From Lacrimispora xylanisolvens (GTDB lineage Bacteria; Bacillota; Clostridia; Lachnospirales; Lachnospiraceae), in the NCBI RefSeq assembly GCF_002934545.1, contig NZ_PTJA01000004.1:186001-250000 (forward strand): a stretch of 64,000 bases of DNA, read 5' to 3'. How positions within the stretch are numbered: position 1 is the first letter of the stretch; every line of letters starts with the position of its first letter. Made by a program: the position numbers and the translations under genes. Below are positions 25,314-34,328 of this stretch, piece by piece. The notes beneath the pieces were generated by a model that had not been told where the DNA came from, searched no databases, and was given only the letters and a program-made list of their open reading frames with translations.

Positions 25314-26348
25314 CTACCAGCCCTTTCCGAATCCGCAGTTAGGATAATGACATTCCTCACAGGAGAGGCACAGCCCCCCTTTCCCCAGCTTATCAAGTTC
25401 TTCTTTTGTTATGGGATCATCTGCCATCAGTCTTGGCAGCACTAAGTCAAATACCGTTCTTTTGGAGTACATCACACAGCCCGGTAGTCCAGCTACCGGA
25501 ATGTTCTTTCCATCTTTACGGTAATAGGCCAGAAGAAACATGGCACCCGGCAAAACCGGAGCACCATAGGATACCACTTCGGCTCCCGTATTTCGGATTG
25601 CCAGCGGAGTTTTGTCATCCGGGTCCACGCTCATGCCGCCGCTGACCAGTACCATGTCCGCTCCCTGCCTGATAAATTCAAGAATGGCATCTGAGGTATG
25701 CTCCGGCTTATCATCTGTTAAAGTCTGTCCCAGTATTTCTCCTCCAAACTCCTCTGCCTTCGCTCTTAGTACCGGGCCAAATGCATCCTTGATCTTTCCA
25801 CAGTATACTTCACTCCCAGTTGTAACAATGCCCACTTTTTTATTTTTATAAGGCAGTATGGAAAATATCCTTTTTCCGCCGCAGAGTTTTTTTACTGCCT
25901 CCATCTTATCTTTTTTAATTACGAGAGGAATAATCCTGGTTCCGCAAAGCTTATCTCCCGGCTCTACAGGAGTATTGGAATGCCTGGAAGCAATCATCAT
26001 ATCTCCGGCACTGTTTATTATATCAAGCAGACCGGTATCTATTTTTAAAAGCCCGCGAATGGTGGATTTTAATTCTATTTTCCCTTCTTTTACATCGCCC
26101 CTGTCCATATGGTCGTTTCTGCATAATTCACAAAGTATTTCAGCAGCCTCATTCTCATGATACATGGTATCATCTTTTTCCCATATATACAGATGCTCTT
26201 TTCCCATTGACAGCAGTACAGGGATGTCTTCCTCTGTCACCACATGACCTTTCCGGAATCTTGCATCCTTTGAAACTCCAGGTATAATCTGGGTCATGTC
26301 ATGGCAAAGAACATGACCTGCTGCGTCTTCCGTTCTGATCTCTTTCAT
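25314..26348 (-). CDS. MoeA/MogA-like molybdopterin-binding protein with Cys-rich tail
   Basis: A 344-residue protein with a MoCF-type molybdopterin-binding domain at about 165-310 (GIVTTGSEVYCGKIKDAFGP, VSGGMSVDPDD, LPGCVMYS). The N-terminal 150 residues match the molybdopterin-cofactor-domain protein found in this clostridial locus rather than full MoeA. The C-terminus has CLSCEECHYPNCGFGKGW, a four-cysteine cluster likely to bind metal or FeS, which ordinary MoeA lacks. It lies between yqeC and yqeB, which ties it to maturation of the Se/Mo enzyme. Confidence 0.85.
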   Translation of the reverse strand: MKEIRTEDAAGHVLCHDMTQIIPGVSKDARFRKGHVVTEEDIPVLLSMGKEHLYIWEKDDTMYHENEAAEILCELCRNDHMDRGDVKEGKIELKSTIRGLLKIDTGLLDIINSAGDMMIASRHSNTPVEPGDKLCGTRIIPLVIKKDKMEAVKKLCGGKRIFSILPYKNKKVGIVTTGSEVYCGKIKDAFGPVLRAKAEEFGGEILGQTLTDDKPEHTSDAILEFIRQGADMVLVSGGMSVDPDDKTPLAIRNTGAEVVSYGAPVLPGAMFLLAYYRKDGKNIPVAGLPGCVMYSKRTVFDLVLPRLMADDPITKEELDKLGKGGLCLSCEECHYPNCGFGKGW

Positions 26349-26372
26349 CTTGCTGATCCCTTTCCCGTGTGT

Positions 26373-27176
26373 CTAATTCTGATCCTTTTCTATAAAACTG
26401 GTTACTGCTGTGTTCTTCGCCCATTGTTTTCCCATTGCATCTGCTACTGCCTGAGCACTGGACAACTGCCTCTGATCATCTGCTTTGTTTATAAGAATCC
26501 GGTATTCCATGGATTCAGCTCCCTTTCGGGTTCCATTGGTGCTGGTCAGTATTTTTGCTGCATCAGAAGGCGTAATTCGTCCGTTCTTTTTCTCACCGTC
26601 AAACACCTGTGGTGTCAATTCATAACGAAAGCACATTTCTTCCCACGGCTCCCCGATACAGTTAAGGCCCATACAGCCAATTACTGCATGAGTACCGCCA
26701 GGTAAAACCGGTTCATTTATCTTGGGTATCTTCAATGGAAGGCGCTTTGCACCATCTGCTTCCACAAGAAGGACATCACATAGCAGCGTCAGCCGCTCCA
26801 GCTCAGAAAGTTCCATTCCCTTTAACTTTCCCTCTTTGTCAGGCAGGCCGGTAACCAGCACCCAGCCTGCCAAAGGAAAAAGTTCCTTATGACTTGTTAT
26901 AAAATCACTTACTGTATTCCAGTCAGCTGCCTCTGTGACGATTCTGTCAGTCGGCCGTAAGATATGGGTACTGGTAGTTACAATGACCCGCTTTCCCTGA
27001 GCTGCCAGCTCGTCGGCCAGGCAATACATGGAGGTTGTCTTCCCGCCCCCGCCGGTAAAAGCTACAATCATCGGTTCTTTTAAGGGAATACGAAGAGCCT
27101 CCCATAGAGAATCTTTTTCTTCCAGCTGTAATATTCCATCTGTCACATCAATCGCATAGGCGCTTTTTAATATCAT
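26373..27176 (-). CDS. yqeC: YqeC, selenium cofactor biosynthesis protein
   Basis: A 267-residue P-loop protein of the YqeC family linked to SelD and selenium-dependent molybdenum hydroxylases. The Walker A motif is FTGGGGKTTS near residue 42, followed by VIVTTSTHI and LVEADGAKRLPLK (Walker B-like). The start codon shares one base with the hydA stop (TGATG), indicating translational coupling. It probably uses ATP in preparing or inserting the selenium ligand; the exact reaction is not established. Confidence 0.9.
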   Translation of the reverse strand: MILKSAYAIDVTDGILQLEEKDSLWEALRIPLKEPMIVAFTGGGGKTTSMYCLADELAAQGKRVIVTTSTHILRPTDRIVTEAADWNTVSDFITSHKELFPLAGWVLVTGLPDKEGKLKGMELSELERLTLLCDVLLVEADGAKRLPLKIPKINEPVLPGGTHAVIGCMGLNCIGEPWEEMCFRYELTPQVFDGEKKNGRITPSDAAKILTSTNGTRKGAESMEYRILINKADDQRQLSSAQAVADAMGKQWAKNTAVTSFIEKDQN

Positions 27177-28552
27177 CAGGAGATTACCATAGGCTTGTTT
27201 CTGGCTACATAGGCGCCTGTCTTTTCCAATAAGACTTCACCATTTTCAGCCGCCAGTCTGCCCTTTAAAAATACAAGTTCCGCTTTTCCTTCAACAGAAA
27301 TCCCTTCAAACGGACAGTAATCCACGTTGGCAACCTGATTCTCAACAGACATGGTCCATTTGGCATCAGGGTTAAAAACCACAAGATCAGCGTCGCTTCC
27401 AGGAGCTATCACGCCTTTTCTTGGATAAACGCCGTAAAGCTTTGCCGGATTTTCTGAGAGCATCCGGCACATCTGTTCCACTGTCAGACCATTTTGTTTA
27501 ACGCCAAAGTTGTAAACCAGGGCAGGACGGGCTTCCACTCCGGGCATTCCGTTTGGTATCTTCGTAAAATCTTCTCTGCCTGCTGCTTTCTGAGCGGTAG
27601 TGAAGCTGCAGTGATCGGTGGATACCGTCTGAATCTGATCCGCCTTTAAGAGCTCCCACAGCTTCTGTCTGTCTGATTCCTTCTTAATTGTAGGAGAGAT
27701 TACATATTTACTTCCCTCAAAACCTGGGAGATCATAAACATCTTCATTGAAAATCAGATACTGGGGACAGGTTTCCACATATACTTCCTGTCCTCTTTCT
27801 CTTGCATAAGCAATCTCTTTATAACCGGCTTCCGAGCTTAAGTGTACGATGATAACCGGGCAATCCGCTACCTGGGCTATCTTTAAAAGACGGCCTGCTG
27901 CCTCTGCCTCTACTGCCGCAGGTCTTGTCTTTTTATGGGCATTCACCGAAAAATTACCGTTTGCTTTTTCTTCCTCAATCAGCGCCTCGATGATTCCCTT
28001 GTTTTCACAGTGTACACCGGCAATTCCTCCGGCTTCTTTTAAACGTTTTAAAATCTGGTATATCTTTTTATCAGCCATATACATCTCATCATAAGTCATA
28101 TAAAGCTTAAAGGAAGTCACACCTTCTGAAACGATGGTGTCAAGCTCTTCGCTTACGGAATGATTCCAGTCTGAGATTGCCAGGTGAAAGCCATAATCAC
28201 AGGATGCGTAGCCATCTGCTTTTTTATGCCAGTTATTCAGTGCCTGATGCAGACTTTCTCCCTGGTACTGGGTGGCAAAATCAATAATCATGGTGGTTCC
28301 TCCGGCTAAAGCTGCCTTGGTTCCTGACTCAAAATCATCTGCTGTTACGGTACCTGCCACATGAAGATCAAAATGAGTATGGGCATCAATAAACCCCGGG
28401 AACAAAAGTCTGCCGGTTACATCAATAATATCTGCTTCTTTCTCTTCAATTCCCGGTTTCACATCCAGAATCGTTCCATTCTCCATGAGAACATCCGCTG
28501 CAACCGCCTTGCTTCCCGATACCACGGTTCCGCCTTTCAACAACGTCTTCAC
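27176..28552 (-). CDS. hydA: Dihydropyrimidinase / D-hydantoinase-family amidohydrolase
   Basis: A 458-residue cyclic-amide hydrolase. Metal ligands are visible: GFIDAHTHFD near residue 58, carboxylated lysine in SFKLYMTYDE near 150, H in GVHCENKG near 180, VHLSSEAG near 235 and STDHCSF near 313. It is the counterpart of E. coli HyuA in the yge purine locus, where it is thought to open a ring intermediate of uric acid or xanthine breakdown. It heads its own transcription unit, with a promoter at 28614-28642 right after the terminator of the upstream xdh gene. Confidence 0.92.
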   Translation of the reverse strand: MKTLLKGGTVVSGSKAVAADVLMENGTILDVKPGIEEKEADIIDVTGRLLFPGFIDAHTHFDLHVAGTVTADDFESGTKAALAGGTTMIIDFATQYQGESLHQALNNWHKKADGYASCDYGFHLAISDWNHSVSEELDTIVSEGVTSFKLYMTYDEMYMADKKIYQILKRLKEAGGIAGVHCENKGIIEALIEEEKANGNFSVNAHKKTRPAAVEAEAAGRLLKIAQVADCPVIIVHLSSEAGYKEIAYARERGQEVYVETCPQYLIFNEDVYDLPGFEGSKYVISPTIKKESDRQKLWELLKADQIQTVSTDHCSFTTAQKAAGREDFTKIPNGMPGVEARPALVYNFGVKQNGLTVEQMCRMLSENPAKLYGVYPRKGVIAPGSDADLVVFNPDAKWTMSVENQVANVDYCPFEGISVEGKAELVFLKGRLAAENGEVLLEKTGAYVARNKPMVIS

Positions 28553-28613
28553 AGCAAATCCACTTCCTTTCTTCTAATCCGGTTTGCCTTTTGCATACCG
28601 GTCTATGCCATCT

Positions 28614-28642
28614 ATTTTCCCTTTTTCATGGTTCTTTGTCAA
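28614..28642 (-). promoter_or_regulatory. Promoter of the hydA-yqeC-yqeB-mocA unit
   Basis: On the minus strand TTGACA (28637-28642) is separated by 17 bp from GAAAAT (28614-28619). The -35 is consensus, the -10 only 4 of 6. It lies directly past an intrinsic terminator, which supports a fresh transcription start there. Confidence 0.6.
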
Positions 28643-28646
28643 TCCC

Positions 28647-28685
28647 AAAAAGACGCAGAGAATGTTTTTTCTCCTGCGCCTTTTT
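28647..28685 (-). terminator. Terminator of the ssnA-ygfK-xdh unit
   Basis: On the minus strand AAAAAG-GCGCAG-AGAA pairs with TTCT-CTGCGT-CTTTTT around a short A-rich loop, with one bulged G, and ends in TTTTT. It lies just past the xdh stop. Confidence 0.75.
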
Positions 28686-28689
28686 CCGG

Positions 28690-31257
28690 TTATTTTTTCT
28701 TTTTCCGATAAGCCGTCTCTTCCAAAGGCAGAGAGGTGCGAAATACACCGTCATACTTATAATAAGCGCCCTGCACCGCTGGTGCAGTAGGAATTGAGGT
28801 AATCTCTCCGATTCCAATTGCCCCGTAGGCCAGCGGATCGTGATTTCGTTCTACAATAATGCTCTCGACATCCGGTGTCTTATCTGCCCGGAACAATCCA
28901 AGCGTACCGAATTTTGCAAGTGGAACTCCCTGGTTCAATGGAAATTCTTCTGTCAGGGCATATCCCAGTGACATGACCACACCGCCTTCAATCTGTCCTT
29001 CTACAGACAGAGGATTAATGGCCTTTCCTACATCGTGGGCGGCCAGTATCTTTTCCACGGTACCGTCTTCTTTTAAACAGGCTACTTGGGTGGCATAACC
29101 GTATGCCACATGAGAGACGGGATTTTTCTTCTCGCTTCCCATAGGATCAGTAGCAGCCAGATATTCTCCATAGTATTCTTTTCCATTTAGAGCTGACAGT
29201 TCTTTTTTGCCACCTAAATCCTGAAGGATCTGGACACATGCCCGCCTTGCCGCTTCCCCTGTTACCAGAGTCTGGCGGGACCCGGAGGTGGTTCCGGAAT
29301 CAGGTGCCAGATTGGTCTCTGCAGCAACGTAGACCACCTGATCTCCTGTAATACCAAGGGTTTCGCATACAATCTGCTCCAGAACAGTTCCCAGTCCCTG
29401 ACCAATGCAGGATGCACCCGATCTGATATGGACTTTTCCATCTTCCACCGTAAGCCTGCATCTTCCCCAGTCAGGAAGCCCGACTCCCACACCGGCATTT
29501 TTCATGGCACAGGCGATTCCTGCATAAGGGTGGCTTTCATAAATATCCTTTACTGCAAGCAGGGTTTCCACTAGGGCAGTTCCTTCCGCAGCAATCTGAC
29601 CATTTGGCAGCTCCTGCCCCGGCCGAATGGCATTCCGAAAACGGATTTCCCATGGGCTGATACCAACTTTTTCTGCCAGCAGGTTTAAGTTGCATTCTAT
29701 GGCAAAACAGCTTTGTGTGACTCCGAACCCCCGAAAAGCGCCTGCTGGCGGATTGTTGGTGTATACGGCTGTTCCTTCAATGTCAATATTCTGATAATTA
29801 TAAGGTCCTGCCGCATGGGTACAGAGGCGCTGAAGTACAGGCCCTCCCAGGGAAGCGTAAGCTCCTGTATCTGTAATCACTACTGCTGTCATGCCGGTCA
29901 GATAACCATTCTCATCGCAGGCAGTGGTAAAATCCATAGAGGCCGGATGGCGCTTGGGATGAACCATAATGCTTTCTTTCCTGGTCAGCTTTACTTTGAC
30001 TGGTTTACCGGTATGATAAGCTAAAAGTGCAGCGTGATGCTGAACAGACATATCCTCTTTTCCGCCGAATCCGCCTCCTACCAGCTTATTGATGACATGG
30101 ACCTTTGAAAGCTCCCAGCCAAGCATTCCCGCACATTCCTTTTGCGTATCATAAGTTCCCTGGTCAGAGGAATAGATGACAGCTTCTTCTTTTTCCCGAT
30201 CTACAATGGCTATGGCGCACTCCGGTTCCAGAAATGCATGCTCTGTAAACGGAGTTTCATAGTGCATGGTTACCGAATAGGCGGAGTTTTCTATGGCTTT
30301 CTTTGCATCTCCCCTGACCAGATGCTCATGGGCTAGAATATTACCGGTATCATGAACAAGAGGTGCATCCGGCTGTAAGGCTTCCTGGGGTGAAAAGACT
30401 CCTTTTAACTCCTGGTATTCAATCTCAATCAGCTTTTTCGCTTCTTCCAGAATCTCCGGGGTATCCGCTGCCACAAGACAGACGGCATCTCCCACATATC
30501 TGGTAATCTCGCCTACCGGAATCATGGTATCCCAGTCTTTTTTTAAATGTCCCACTTTATTTTTACCGGGAACATCTTTGGCCGTTAAGACTGCACGGAC
30601 TCCAGGCAGTGCTTTGGCTTTGGAATCGTCGATAGACAGAATCCTTGCCCGGGGGTATTTACTTCGCACCGCACTGCCGTAGATTAAGCCCTCCACTTCC
30701 ATATCGTCTGCGTATTCCCCGTAACCCAGCACCTTTTCCGGCACATCCAGGCGATGAGCCCGCTGCCCCACAGATGTTACCTCTGGAGCCTTTAAATCTC
30801 TGACATCTTCACGAAACAGTCTGGCTGCAAGAAGAATGGCATCAATGATTTTCTTATATCCGGTGCAGCGGCAGACATTTCCCCGTACTGCAAATGCAGC
30901 CTCTTCCCTTGTGGGATCGGGGTTTTCATCTATGAGGGCTTTTGCACAGATTACCATGCCCGGGATGCAAAAGCCGCACTGAACAGCTCCTGCTTCCCCA
31001 AAAGCATAGACAAACACTTCTTTTTCTCTGTCAGACAGTCCCTCCACTGTCATGACAGATTTTCCTTCCAGTCTGGCTGCTTTCTGAACACAGGCTTTTA
31101 CAGCCTTTCCATCTATCAGGACCGTACATGTTCCACAGGCACCTTCGCTGCATCCGTCTTTCACAGACTTAAGCCCCAGATCAGTTCTTAAAACATCAAT
31201 CAGCTTCCTTTCTTCCGGTACTGTAACAGTCTCTCCGTTTACCAGGAAACGAACCAT
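28690..31257 (-). CDS. xdhD: Selenium-dependent xanthine dehydrogenase-type molybdenum hydroxylase, 2Fe-2S and Mo domains fused
   Basis: A protein of about 855 residues. Residues 1-160 hold the two 2Fe-2S domains: C36, C41, C44 and C56 in DGCSEGACGTC...AC, then CGFC and CRC. Residues 170-855 are the molybdopterin-binding catalytic subunit (GGGFGGKED, GAFRGFG, GLGTVLEQI, GAIGIGEIT). It matches E. coli XdhD of the yge locus and probably hydroxylates a purine such as xanthine or hypoxanthine, with a labile Se ligand on molybdenum (known for the family, not visible in sequence). No FAD subunit gene accompanies it. The ATG at 31257 follows GGTGGAG; a GTG four codons earlier is the alternative. Confidence 0.88.
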   Translation of the reverse strand: MVRFLVNGETVTVPEERKLIDVLRTDLGLKSVKDGCSEGACGTCTVLIDGKAVKACVQKAARLEGKSVMTVEGLSDREKEVFVYAFGEAGAVQCGFCIPGMVICAKALIDENPDPTREEAAFAVRGNVCRCTGYKKIIDAILLAARLFREDVRDLKAPEVTSVGQRAHRLDVPEKVLGYGEYADDMEVEGLIYGSAVRSKYPRARILSIDDSKAKALPGVRAVLTAKDVPGKNKVGHLKKDWDTMIPVGEITRYVGDAVCLVAADTPEILEEAKKLIEIEYQELKGVFSPQEALQPDAPLVHDTGNILAHEHLVRGDAKKAIENSAYSVTMHYETPFTEHAFLEPECAIAIVDREKEEAVIYSSDQGTYDTQKECAGMLGWELSKVHVINKLVGGGFGGKEDMSVQHHAALLAYHTGKPVKVKLTRKESIMVHPKRHPASMDFTTACDENGYLTGMTAVVITDTGAYASLGGPVLQRLCTHAAGPYNYQNIDIEGTAVYTNNPPAGAFRGFGVTQSCFAIECNLNLLAEKVGISPWEIRFRNAIRPGQELPNGQIAAEGTALVETLLAVKDIYESHPYAGIACAMKNAGVGVGLPDWGRCRLTVEDGKVHIRSGASCIGQGLGTVLEQIVCETLGITGDQVVYVAAETNLAPDSGTTSGSRQTLVTGEAARRACVQILQDLGGKKELSALNGKEYYGEYLAATDPMGSEKKNPVSHVAYGYATQVACLKEDGTVEKILAAHDVGKAINPLSVEGQIEGGVVMSLGYALTEEFPLNQGVPLAKFGTLGLFRADKTPDVESIIVERNHDPLAYGAIGIGEITSIPTAPAVQGAYYKYDGVFRTSLPLEETAYRKKKK

Positions 31258-31273
31258 TGCTCCACCCACTTTC

Positions 31274-34264
31274 TTATCCTAAAAGATAATCGTAGTCATT
31301 GATAACGGTTTCCACAATCTTTAAAAGCCCCTCTGGAACTGCGTCAACCGCTTCCCCTGCTTTCCCTGTATACAGACTTCCCATATACTTTAAAAGGAAC
31401 GTACCATTTTCTTTGTCTGTCACAACAAAGCCCTGATTTTTACTGTTATTTAAATCAGCTTCATTGGCAAACAATGTAAATTTATCTAAGTACGGAGCAC
31501 TGTCATAGGGACAAAAACTTCGGCAGTTTCCGCATTCGTTGCATAAATAATCCACATGAAGGATCTGATGCTTTGTGAAACCTGGAACAAAGAGTGCTAA
31601 ATTTGCGCGGTTTGGACAGACCTCTGCGCAGTTTTCGCAGATACTTTTACAGCCAAGACATCTTGTACTTTCTTCCTGGTCACTCAGCGTTTCTTTTAAG
31701 ATTCCTCTTCTGCCGTATAGCTTTTGCGGATCGGATGATGTGATATCAAAATCCCTGGCAGCTTTTCTGCCCAGGATTGATTCAGCCGCCATTCTGGCAT
31801 CTCTTATGGCTTCTACCACAGTTCCGGGACCGTACAGACCGTCACCCACTGCATAAACTCCGGGCACACTTGTTTCCAAAGTTTCCTCATTTACAAGCAC
31901 TCTTCCCCGGCTTGTCAATTCAATACCGTTCTTTAAATAAAACTCTTTTGGAATTCCCTCTCCAACTGCGGCTATGACCGTATCTGCAGGTATGGAAACG
32001 GTCTCTTCTGTTTCTGTAACAGCTCTTCTTCCGCTTTCATCTGCAGCAGCAAGCTTCATCACATTGCAGATTAACTGTCCATTCACCAATTCTGCAGGGG
32101 ATAAAAGCTCCATGAATTTAACACCATCCTCCATGGCAAGCAGTAATTCTTCCTCATCTGCTGGCATGTATCGCCTGGTTCTGCGGTAAACGAGAGAAAC
32201 TTCTTTCACACCGTGGGTTCTGACAGCCGCTCTTGCCGTATCCATGGCAGTATTTCCTCCGCCGATCACAGCAACTGCCTTTCCGATATTTACATTTTTA
32301 TCCATTTCCTTGTATTCATTAAGAAAATGAAGGGCATTCATGGTCTTGCCGGTTTTCAGATTTAAAACTCCCGGCTCACTTGCACCTGCAGCCAGAATAA
32401 TAAATTCAAAACCTTCTTCTCTTAATGCATCCAGATCCGCTATTTCCGTATTCAGCCTTACTTCGGCCCCGTAAGAGAGACATAAATCGATGTCACGACC
32501 AATCACGTCTCCTGAAATTCTGAAATCAGGAATGATGTTTTGAACCACGCCACCAAGCTTTCCGCTTTTTTCAAAAATAGTAGCGGGCATACCGCACTTT
32601 GTCAGGAAATACGCGGCGGAAAGACCTGCCGGTCCGCCTCCGATAATCGCTGTCTTTTTACCGGTCAGCTCCCCTTTTTGAATGGTTTTCCGATATTCCT
32701 CATAGCCTTTTTCTGCACAAAGAAGCTTTGCCCCCCTTATATTTACCGGAGATTCGTAATGATTTCTTGTACACATGTTCATGCAGTTATGGGCACATAT
32801 GGAACCGGTTATGAAAGGAAGGGGATTCTTCTCAGCAATCACTTCCATGGCTTCCTCATAGTTTCCCTGACCGGAGAGCTTTAGGTATGTGGTAATATCC
32901 TGATGAATGGGACAGGCTTCCTGACAGGGAGCCGTATAACAGTCAAGCAGGGGAACTGTTTTCTTCATCTTTCTGTCCGGCAGAAGTTTTAAGGCTTTCT
33001 TATAATGAGAATCTGAAATGGAGTCCTGGGCAAGGGTGAAAGCTTTATCTGCATCTACACCCAGAAATGAGACGCCTGTCTCCTTCGTCTTCTCTGCCAT
33101 CTGAAGAAGTCTCTGATAGCCACCTGGCTTTAAAAGGGTAGTGGCAACAGTTACCGGCCAGATTCCTGCATCAGTAATGTCTTTGATATTATGGTAATCA
33201 GCTCCGCCTGAGAATGAAATCCGAAGTGCTCCGTCAAATTCTTTGGAAAGTCTGGCTGCCAGTGCCATGGACAGGGGGAACAGCGATTTTCCGGACATGT
33301 ACATCTCCTGGCTGGGGAGCTCTTTATTTTTCACATCAACCGGGAAGGTGTTGGTAAGCTTCACACCGAACTCCAACCTGCGTTCTTTTGCCAGTGCCAT
33401 CAGCCGTTTCAACATGGGGATGGCATCCTCATACTGAAGATCATCAAGAAAATGGAACTCACCAAAAGAAATGTAATCGTACCCCATCTGGTCCAGCGTG
33501 TTTCTGGCAAATTCATAGCCAAGAAGTGTGGGGTTACATTTAATAAAGGTATTCAGACCCTTTTCTTCTATTAAATAAACTGCAATCCGCTCAATCTCCT
33601 GTGGGGGGCATCCGTGTAAGGTGGAAAGGGTCACGCTGTTGCAGATCTGGGAAGAGATAGACTCAATATCCTCTTTTGTCACATTCTCAAACTGCTCCAG
33701 ATGCTCCAGAAGATACTGCCTGCAGGAATGAAACGTCTCCGTGTCTTTTGCATCCATCATGGAGTCGATGAAAGAATTGACTTTGGGAGATTTAATTCCC
33801 TCCAGATCGTATCCCACACTCATGTTAAACTGAAACCCATCCATCTGACCTAATCCGTATTCTTTTGCCATAAAAGAAAGCAAAAACCAGGCCTTAATAT
33901 ATTCTTCCTGAGCCTGGGGAACATAAAGTTCCGTAGACCACTCGCAGTTGTAGCACTCATCTTCTGCCCTGATACAGGGCTTTTCTACCGGCAGATCATC
34001 TCCGTCTAAAATCTGTACAGTCTTCAGCTCAAAGAAACGGCTTCCTGCATAGTAAGCTGCCACAATGTTTTGCGCCAGCTGGGTATGGGGACCCGCCGCC
34101 GGTCCAATCGGAGTTTCTAACGTTCTTCCAAACAGCTCCCTGTTATGTGACTCATCCGCCCGGTAGGGACGGTATACTCCAAAAACTGATTCCTGCTTTC
34201 CCTGCTCCTGCCTTACCCAGTTCATTAATTGTGAAAAAGGCATCGGTGTCATTTTGTCTCCCAT
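31274..34264 (-). CDS. ygfK: YgfK-type FAD/FMN and FeS oxidoreductase
   Basis: A 996-residue multidomain flavoprotein. Residues 1-440 are a dihydroorotate-dehydrogenase-like barrel (IGPAAGPHTQLAQN, LSTLHGCPPQEIE). A Cys-rich GltD-type motif follows at 448-505 (CYTAPCQEACPIH, CAHNCMNMC). Next come an FAD site at about 538 (AIIGGGPAGLSAAY) and an NAD(P) site at about 665 (AVIGGGNTAMDTA). The C-terminal CLGCKSICENCAEVCP and CNECGNCRSFCP clusters hold 4Fe-4S centres. E. coli YgfK was named a putative selenate reductase subunit; in the purine locus it more likely exchanges electrons with the hydroxylase downstream. Between ssnA (64 nt) and xdh (16 nt). Confidence 0.92.
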   Translation of the reverse strand: MGDKMTPMPFSQLMNWVRQEQGKQESVFGVYRPYRADESHNRELFGRTLETPIGPAAGPHTQLAQNIVAAYYAGSRFFELKTVQILDGDDLPVEKPCIRAEDECYNCEWSTELYVPQAQEEYIKAWFLLSFMAKEYGLGQMDGFQFNMSVGYDLEGIKSPKVNSFIDSMMDAKDTETFHSCRQYLLEHLEQFENVTKEDIESISSQICNSVTLSTLHGCPPQEIERIAVYLIEEKGLNTFIKCNPTLLGYEFARNTLDQMGYDYISFGEFHFLDDLQYEDAIPMLKRLMALAKERRLEFGVKLTNTFPVDVKNKELPSQEMYMSGKSLFPLSMALAARLSKEFDGALRISFSGGADYHNIKDITDAGIWPVTVATTLLKPGGYQRLLQMAEKTKETGVSFLGVDADKAFTLAQDSISDSHYKKALKLLPDRKMKKTVPLLDCYTAPCQEACPIHQDITTYLKLSGQGNYEEAMEVIAEKNPLPFITGSICAHNCMNMCTRNHYESPVNIRGAKLLCAEKGYEEYRKTIQKGELTGKKTAIIGGGPAGLSAAYFLTKCGMPATIFEKSGKLGGVVQNIIPDFRISGDVIGRDIDLCLSYGAEVRLNTEIADLDALREEGFEFIILAAGASEPGVLNLKTGKTMNALHFLNEYKEMDKNVNIGKAVAVIGGGNTAMDTARAAVRTHGVKEVSLVYRRTRRYMPADEEELLLAMEDGVKFMELLSPAELVNGQLICNVMKLAAADESGRRAVTETEETVSIPADTVIAAVGEGIPKEFYLKNGIELTSRGRVLVNEETLETSVPGVYAVGDGLYGPGTVVEAIRDARMAAESILGRKAARDFDITSSDPQKLYGRRGILKETLSDQEESTRCLGCKSICENCAEVCPNRANLALFVPGFTKHQILHVDYLCNECGNCRSFCPYDSAPYLDKFTLFANEADLNNSKNQGFVVTDKENGTFLLKYMGSLYTGKAGEAVDAVPEGLLKIVETVINDYDYLLG

Positions 34265-34328
34265 TGATATCCTCCTGCATCCGGGCTCTCCCTGTGTTTG
34301 TTAAGCCCTGTATGAATATTCTGTTTTT

